A stretch of DNA of 7,817 nt from DASQPE01 sp964519805. Its GTDB lineage: Bacteria > Gemmatimonadota > Gemmatimonadetes > Gemmatimonadales > GWC2-71-9. Shown piece by piece: positions 5,018 to 7,817 of this stretch (its first letter is position 1; each line of letters starts with the position of its first letter). The notes under the pieces are model-generated. The model did no database searches, had not been told where the DNA came from, and saw only the letters and a program-made list of their open reading frames with translations. The stretch lies in contig CAZFKN010000129.1 of the NCBI GenBank assembly GCA_964519805.1, forward strand, positions 1 through 7,817, written 5' to 3'. Made by a program: the position numbers and the translations under genes.

Positions 5018-6670
5018 TCACTCGCGCAAGAGTGCGGTCACCGCGGCGCGGCCGCCGGCGCCGGTGCCGTTGTTGCCCGCGCCCTCGCCCGGGGCGTTCT
5101 GGTCGGGGGTCGGGTTCGACTCGGTCGGGGCTTTCGCCGTTGGTTTGACCGCCATCGGCGCGAGCGTGATCTGATTCGCCTTCGCGAGCTGCTCCTCCTC
5201 GGCGAGCTCCACGAACACCTCGGCCAGGTCGACGCCTTGCTCGGCCGCCTTGCGCGTCCGGCTCGTGAGGCCGTAGTCGATCTCGAGCGCCACGGCGCGC
5301 ATTTCGCTGAGCGGATCGACCCACTCGAAGCCGCGCGGCACCCAGCGCACCGCCTTCAGCCGCTCGGGGGCGCGCGGGCCGACCGTGACGCGGCCGGCGA
5401 GGATCGCCAGCTCGAGCCAGGCCTCGTACACGCGTCGATGCAGGTGCTCGCTCAGCCACTCCTGCAGCGCCTTCCACTCGTCGCGCTCGACCAAGGTCCC
5501 GGACCGCATGCTCGAGTAGTTGGCCTCCGAGAGATCACCCGACATCGCGGCGTACGTCGTGCCGAGGCCCGTCGCCACGCTCTTCAAGACCGACTTCGTG
5601 AAGGACTCGAAGGCCTGCGTCGGATGCTGCGGATCCCAGGCCTGGAACTCGTAGCCCGGATCGAGCTGCGTCATCAGCCCGGGCTCGACCTCGAACTGCA
5701 GGCGCTGATCCGGATCGTCGGCCGCCGGCGGCGTATAGCCCTCTTCGTTCTTCATGACGAGGAAGCCCATCTTCGCGGCCGCGATCCGCGCGGCGACGAG
5801 CTCGGCCTCTTCGTAGCCGTCGTGCATCTTGAGCTTGAGCATCACGGCGTGGAACCAGGGGACGCCGCGCGTCTGGCCGACGCGGTGCTGCACGTAGAGG
5901 TGGATGACGTCCTTCGCCGGCACCCGGATCCGCTCCCGCATGAATTCGTACTCGTACTCGGACGGATGCCGATTCCAGATGTGGAACGCGATCGGGCGCG
6001 TCCAGCGATCGACCTCGACCCCCATCCGGACCTCGGTCCCCTGGGCGTCGGGCCCGCGATTGTAGGTGACGTCGAGCTGGTCCGCGTCGATGAGCTGCAG
6101 GGCGAAGCCCCACTCGTTCGGGAAGCCGCGGATCAACCGGAGCACGACCTCGCCGTCCTGCGGCAGCGTCTTGCAGACCAAGCGCTGCAGCTCGGTCCAC
6201 GACAGGCGGCCGTCGACGGTGCAGCTCTCCGCGTGGCCCCAGGCCTGCCACTCCTGCTCGAGCTGCGCGTTCACGCCTTCGGAGAAGCCGCCCTTCAGCG
6301 CCGGCACGCGGGCCTGCAGCTGGATCCCCCGATGGCCGACCACGTTGTTGGCGCACAGGTGGATGAATCGCTTCGCGTGGGGATTGTCGCGGACGAGCTC
6401 GCGGCTCCGGGCGCGGAGCACGCGCAGGTTCCACCGCATCTCCTGGTCCGCGGAGAGCGGCAGCATGACCCAATCGAGCGTGAGGCGACTGAGGCGGCCG
6501 CCGGCGTAGCCCGAGTTGGCCGGCGACCCGAAGATCGGGCTGCCCCAGAGGCCGCCGAAGGTCGACAGCGCTCGCGTCGCGACGGTGCGCAGCCGCTGGA
6601 ACAGGCTGGGCGCCGCCGGCGGCCGTCGCCGTCCCGCGCTAGCTCGGGAGCTGGAAGACGCCCTGGACAC
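5018..6670 (-). CDS. Phage portal protein, lambda gpB-like family
   Basis: This 550-residue protein would form the ring at the unique capsid vertex through which DNA is packaged and ejected. Family marks of the lambda-type portal (Phage_portal_2) include DNPHAKRFIHLCANNVVG (95-112), LPQDGEVVLRL (169-179), IDADQLD (194-200), VIHLYVQHRVGQTRGVPW (255-272), EAELVAARIAAAKMG (288-302), the GLMTQLDPGYEF segment (331-342) and GDLSEANYSSMRSG (378-391). The length fits the family. GTG 6670 is effectively the forced start: the frame closes upstream at 6736-6734 and no ATG, GTG or TTG follows in the next 35 or so codons. It overlaps the previous gene by 32 bases with only a weak SD. The N-terminus is Ser/Arg-rich, and the last 50 residues are a Pro, Gly, Asn and Ala-rich tail, probably disordered. 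Confidence 0.95.
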   Translation of the reverse strand: MSRASSSSRASAGRRRPPAAPSLFQRLRTVATRALSTFGGLWGSPIFGSPANSGYAGGRLSRLTLDWVMLPLSADQEMRWNLRVLRARSRELVRDNPHAKRFIHLCANNVVGHRGIQLQARVPALKGGFSEGVNAQLEQEWQAWGHAESCTVDGRLSWTELQRLVCKTLPQDGEVVLRLIRGFPNEWGFALQLIDADQLDVTYNRGPDAQGTEVRMGVEVDRWTRPIAFHIWNRHPSEYEYEFMRERIRVPAKDVIHLYVQHRVGQTRGVPWFHAVMLKLKMHDGYEEAELVAARIAAAKMGFLVMKNEEGYTPPAADDPDQRLQFEVEPGLMTQLDPGYEFQAWDPQHPTQAFESFTKSVLKSVATGLGTTYAAMSGDLSEANYSSMRSGTLVERDEWKALQEWLSEHLHRRVYEAWLELAILAGRVTVGPRAPERLKAVRWVPRGFEWVDPLSEMRAVALEIDYGLTSRTRKAAEQGVDLAEVFVELAEEEQLAKANQITLAPMAVKPTAKAPTESNPTPDQNAPGEGAGNNGTGAGGRAAVTALLRE

Positions 6671-7223
6671 TGGCCCCGACGCTGTTGGGGTTGCGCTCGC
6701 GGCGGACGAGTCCCATGTAGACGCCGCGGAGCTTCAAGAGCTCGGCCGTGCGCATCTTCGCCACCTGGCGGCCGGCGATGCCGTACGTCTCGATCAGCTG
6801 CTCGGTGTTCACGCGACCGAGCAGTTTCGCTTCGATCGCCGCCAGCATCTGCTCGGCGTGCGTCTGGAAGCCGCCCGCGACGGCTGCCGTGAGGTTCGGC
6901 ATGACCGTGAGCACGCCCGAGCGGGCGACGTGCGTCTCGCCGGCGACCCCCGAGACGACGGCATCGTACGTGTAGCGGTCGCCGATCGCCAAGGGCACCG
7001 GAATGTTGGCGATGTTGCCCGTCACCGAAGCCAACGCCAGCACGTCGTAGTTGCCCTGGGCGGCCTGCGGCGTGGCGGTGATGACGAGGTTGCCGCGGCC
7101 GTTGAAATAGTATTTGAGCGTCCAGCCCTCGCTCGGCGGGAACGATGAGAGCACGACCGTCCAGTGCCAGTCCTCGCCGGACCGGACGACGTCGGGCTCT
7201 TGGGTCGGAATGACGAACGTCAC
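6639..7223 (-). CDS. Two-domain connector-region protein with gpW-like C-terminus
   Basis: This 194-residue protein starts at GTG 7223, overlapping the previous stop by four bases. No clear Shine-Dalgarno is visible, so translational coupling is likely. Residues 13-110 look like a beta-sandwich or Ig-like domain (GEDWHWTVVLSSFPPSEGW, later TYDAVVSG and a closing GVLTVMPNL). Residues 122-176 are helical and carry an LLGR segment, YGIAGRQVAKM, then ELLKLR and VRRER. That pattern, I/AGR followed by a Leu-rich helix with a basic end, is what I recall of gpW-like proteins, the small lambda factor that helps join head and tail and lies just upstream of the portal gene. The position fits. The N-terminal domain makes it much longer than lambda gpW (68 residues). 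A role at the portal-tail interface is inferred. Confidence 0.7.
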   Translation of the reverse strand: MTFVIPTQEPDVVRSGEDWHWTVVLSSFPPSEGWTLKYYFNGRGNLVITATPQAAQGNYDVLALASVTGNIANIPVPLAIGDRYTYDAVVSGVAGETHVARSGVLTVMPNLTAAVAGGFQTHAEQMLAAIEAKLLGRVNTEQLIETYGIAGRQVAKMRTAELLKLRGVYMGLVRRERNPNSVGASVQGVFQLPS

Positions 7224-7687
7224 GGGATCAGGTAGTAGGCGACGGTGCCGGCCGAGGCGGTCACGGTGCCCCCGTAGGTGAGCACCACGCGCCAGGTGTT
7301 CGGCACGGCAAGCGGCGACGTCGCGGTGATGCCGCCCGCGGCGGTCCCGATCGCGGGATAGACCATGTAGACGAAGGTTCCCGCCGCGGAGATCGCCGTG
7401 AAGCTGGTATGCACCTGGATGTAGTTTCCGCTCGCGCCGACCGCGTCGTCCTTCCCCTGAATCACCGGCGTGATCGTTGGCGTGGTCCCGGTGAGCGTGG
7501 TGACGTTCACGACGACCATCACGCCGCGGAAGTCGCCGGGCTTCTTCAAGTCCGCCCCGTTGATCGAGGCGGTGCCCGTGATGTTGATGTAGACCGCCCC
7601 GCCGGGGCCCTGGGCGGCCGCCGGCGGCGGGCAGAGCGTGGCGGCGAGCAGCACCGCGGCGAGCAGCGGCATCAGGCGACGGAGCAT
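7220..7687 (-). CDS. Small beta-rich phage protein with Sec signal peptide
   Basis: This 155-residue protein starts at ATG 7687, chosen because GGGAGGGG lies 5 nt upstream; the frame is open further upstream but would run through the leader hairpin. Residues 1-26 look like a signal peptide: MLRR, then a hydrophobic core rich in Leu and Ala, then PPPAAAQ, with a signal-peptidase I type site near AAA/Q. Cys19 is not in a good lipobox. The mature part is rich in Thr, Val, Gly and Ala with alternating beta-strand-like patterns such as VMVVVNVTTLTGTTPTITP and ends WRVVLTYGGTVTASAGTVAYYLIP-like, which resembles small virion-associated proteins found in many phage head modules. No enzyme motif is visible. 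It overlaps the next gene by GTGA. A decoration or surface protein is possible; an exported moron-like product is the alternative. Confidence 0.75.
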   Translation of the reverse strand: MLRRLMPLLAAVLLAATLCPPPAAAQGPGGAVYINITGTASINGADLKKPGDFRGVMVVVNVTTLTGTTPTITPVIQGKDDAVGASGNYIQVHTSFTAISAAGTFVYMVYPAIGTAAGGITATSPLAVPNTWRVVLTYGGTVTASAGTVAYYLIP

Positions 7688-7780
7688 CAGCCCCTCCCGG
7701 GCAAAAGAAAACGCGGACCAGCGATAGCCGGCCCGCGCGGGGGCGCTCTCTCCCGCAAATCTATACACTACCGCCAGCCG
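7688..7780 (-). promoter_or_regulatory. Leader copy B: hairpin, T-rich run and RBS before the signal-peptide gene
   Basis: This untranslated stretch resembles 4924-5015 in content and order. On the minus strand both copies start with CGGCTGG, then a TAGT-containing AT-rich patch, then GAGCGCC running into CGCGCGGGCC, a GC hairpin, a T-rich run, a GGAGG-type ribosome binding site and the start codon. Copy B has the -10-like hexamer TATAGA at 7765-7760, about 73 nt before the ATG at 7687. The best -35 candidate is TGGTTG 17 nt upstream, a poor match, so a promoter is only possible. GGGAGGGG lies 5 nt before the ATG. The frame through this region is open, but the repeat and the good RBS argue that it is not coding. 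Confidence 0.6.
7702..7737 (-). terminator. Terminator-like hairpin with TTTTCTTTT run (leader copy B)
   Basis: On the minus strand 7737-7712 folds into an 11-bp stem with a four-base TATC loop. Nine pairs are Watson-Crick and two are G-T. The stem is followed directly by TTTTCTTTTG, the classic form of a Rho-independent terminator. It sits only about 15 nt before the RBS of the next gene, so it could end upstream transcription, act as an attenuator or serve as a 5' stabilising element. The sequence does not say which. Confidence 0.55.
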
Positions 7781-7817
7781 TGCAACCAGCCGCCGCCGCG
7801 CGGCCGCGACGGCCGGC
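7768..7817 (-). CDS. Possible 3' end of an upstream gene (large terminase?), partial
   Basis: Reading the minus strand from the window edge, one frame gives RPSRPRGGGWLHGWR and then TAG at 7770-7768, just inside the leader that precedes the next gene. A basic, Gly-rich tail ending in aromatic residues is, from memory, common at the C-terminus of GpA-type large terminases, and a large terminase is the usual neighbour upstream of a lambda-type portal module. Only about 15 codons are visible and a second frame also closes nearby (TAG at 7763-7761), so both frame and identity are inference. More upstream sequence would settle it. Confidence 0.3.
   Translation of the reverse strand, partial: RPSRPRGGGWLHGWR

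Noticed and set aside
4883..6892. Open plus-strand frame of 669 codons opposite the portal gene
   Set aside because: The portal motifs on the minus strand are clear; the plus frame is a low-information Arg/Leu-rich mirror of GC-rich codons.
7688..7768. 27-residue N-terminal extension of the signal-peptide protein starting at GTG 7768
   Set aside because: It would translate through the hairpin and T-rich leader that is repeated at 4924-5015 outside any gene, and it ignores the strong RBS before ATG 7687.
1..7817. tRNA genes, CRISPR arrays, insertion sequences, integrase or attachment sites
   Set aside because: I looked for cloverleaf-like arms, regular direct repeats with spacers, transposase or recombinase motifs and terminal repeats and found none.
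1..7817. A novel defence or enzymatic system hidden in the window
   Set aside because: The genes form a coherent head-to-tail assembly order and none shows a nuclease, helicase, NTPase, methyltransferase or toxin motif apart from the prohead protease.

Overview
This window looks like the head-and-connector module of a tailed phage or prophage with a long-tailed (siphovirus-like), lambda/HK97-type virion. The evidence is the gene order on the minus strand: a gpW-like protein, a lambda-type portal, an HK97-type protease and capsid, small connector proteins, a tail terminator, a tail tube and a tail chaperone. The DNA is very GC-rich and genes are packed end to end, with GTGA or ATGA overlaps or very short gaps. 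GGAGG-type ribosome binding sites mark several starts and GTG starts are common. This suggests a high-GC bacterial host, but no host gene is present, so neither the host nor the prophage/virus status can be settled here. Every convincing gene reads right to left; nothing on the plus strand looks real.

Layout in transcription order (high to low coordinates): 7817-7768, possible last codons of an upstream gene, perhaps the large terminase. 7780-7688, a leader with a hairpin and T-rich run. 7687-7220, a small beta-rich protein with an apparent Sec signal peptide. 7223-6639, a two-domain protein with a gpW-like C-terminus. 6670-5018, the portal. 5015-4924, a second copy of the leader with a perfect 12-bp hairpin. 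4920-2653, one long protein joining a DUF6582-like domain, an S78 prohead protease and an HK97-fold major capsid protein, with a possible internal start for the capsid alone. 2641-2616, a TTCG-loop hairpin after the capsid gene. 2576-2259, a small unknown protein. 2249-1956, a gpFII-like connector. 1952-1434, a probable tail terminator. 1450-1340, a 36-residue small ORF. 1336-362, the tail tube. 362-27, a gpG-like tail assembly chaperone with a T7 slippery site and downstream hairpin, whose -1 frame stays open to the window edge.

Together these genes would build the procapsid (portal, protease, capsid), close the filled head (gpW-like and gpFII-like connectors) and start the tail (terminator, tube, chaperone pair). 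The overall plan is familiar. The points that stand out are the duplicated start-proximal leader with pairing-preserving changes, the frameshift site, the internal ribosome binding site inside the protease-capsid fusion, and an exported-looking protein inside a virion module. I see no strong sign of an entirely new system.
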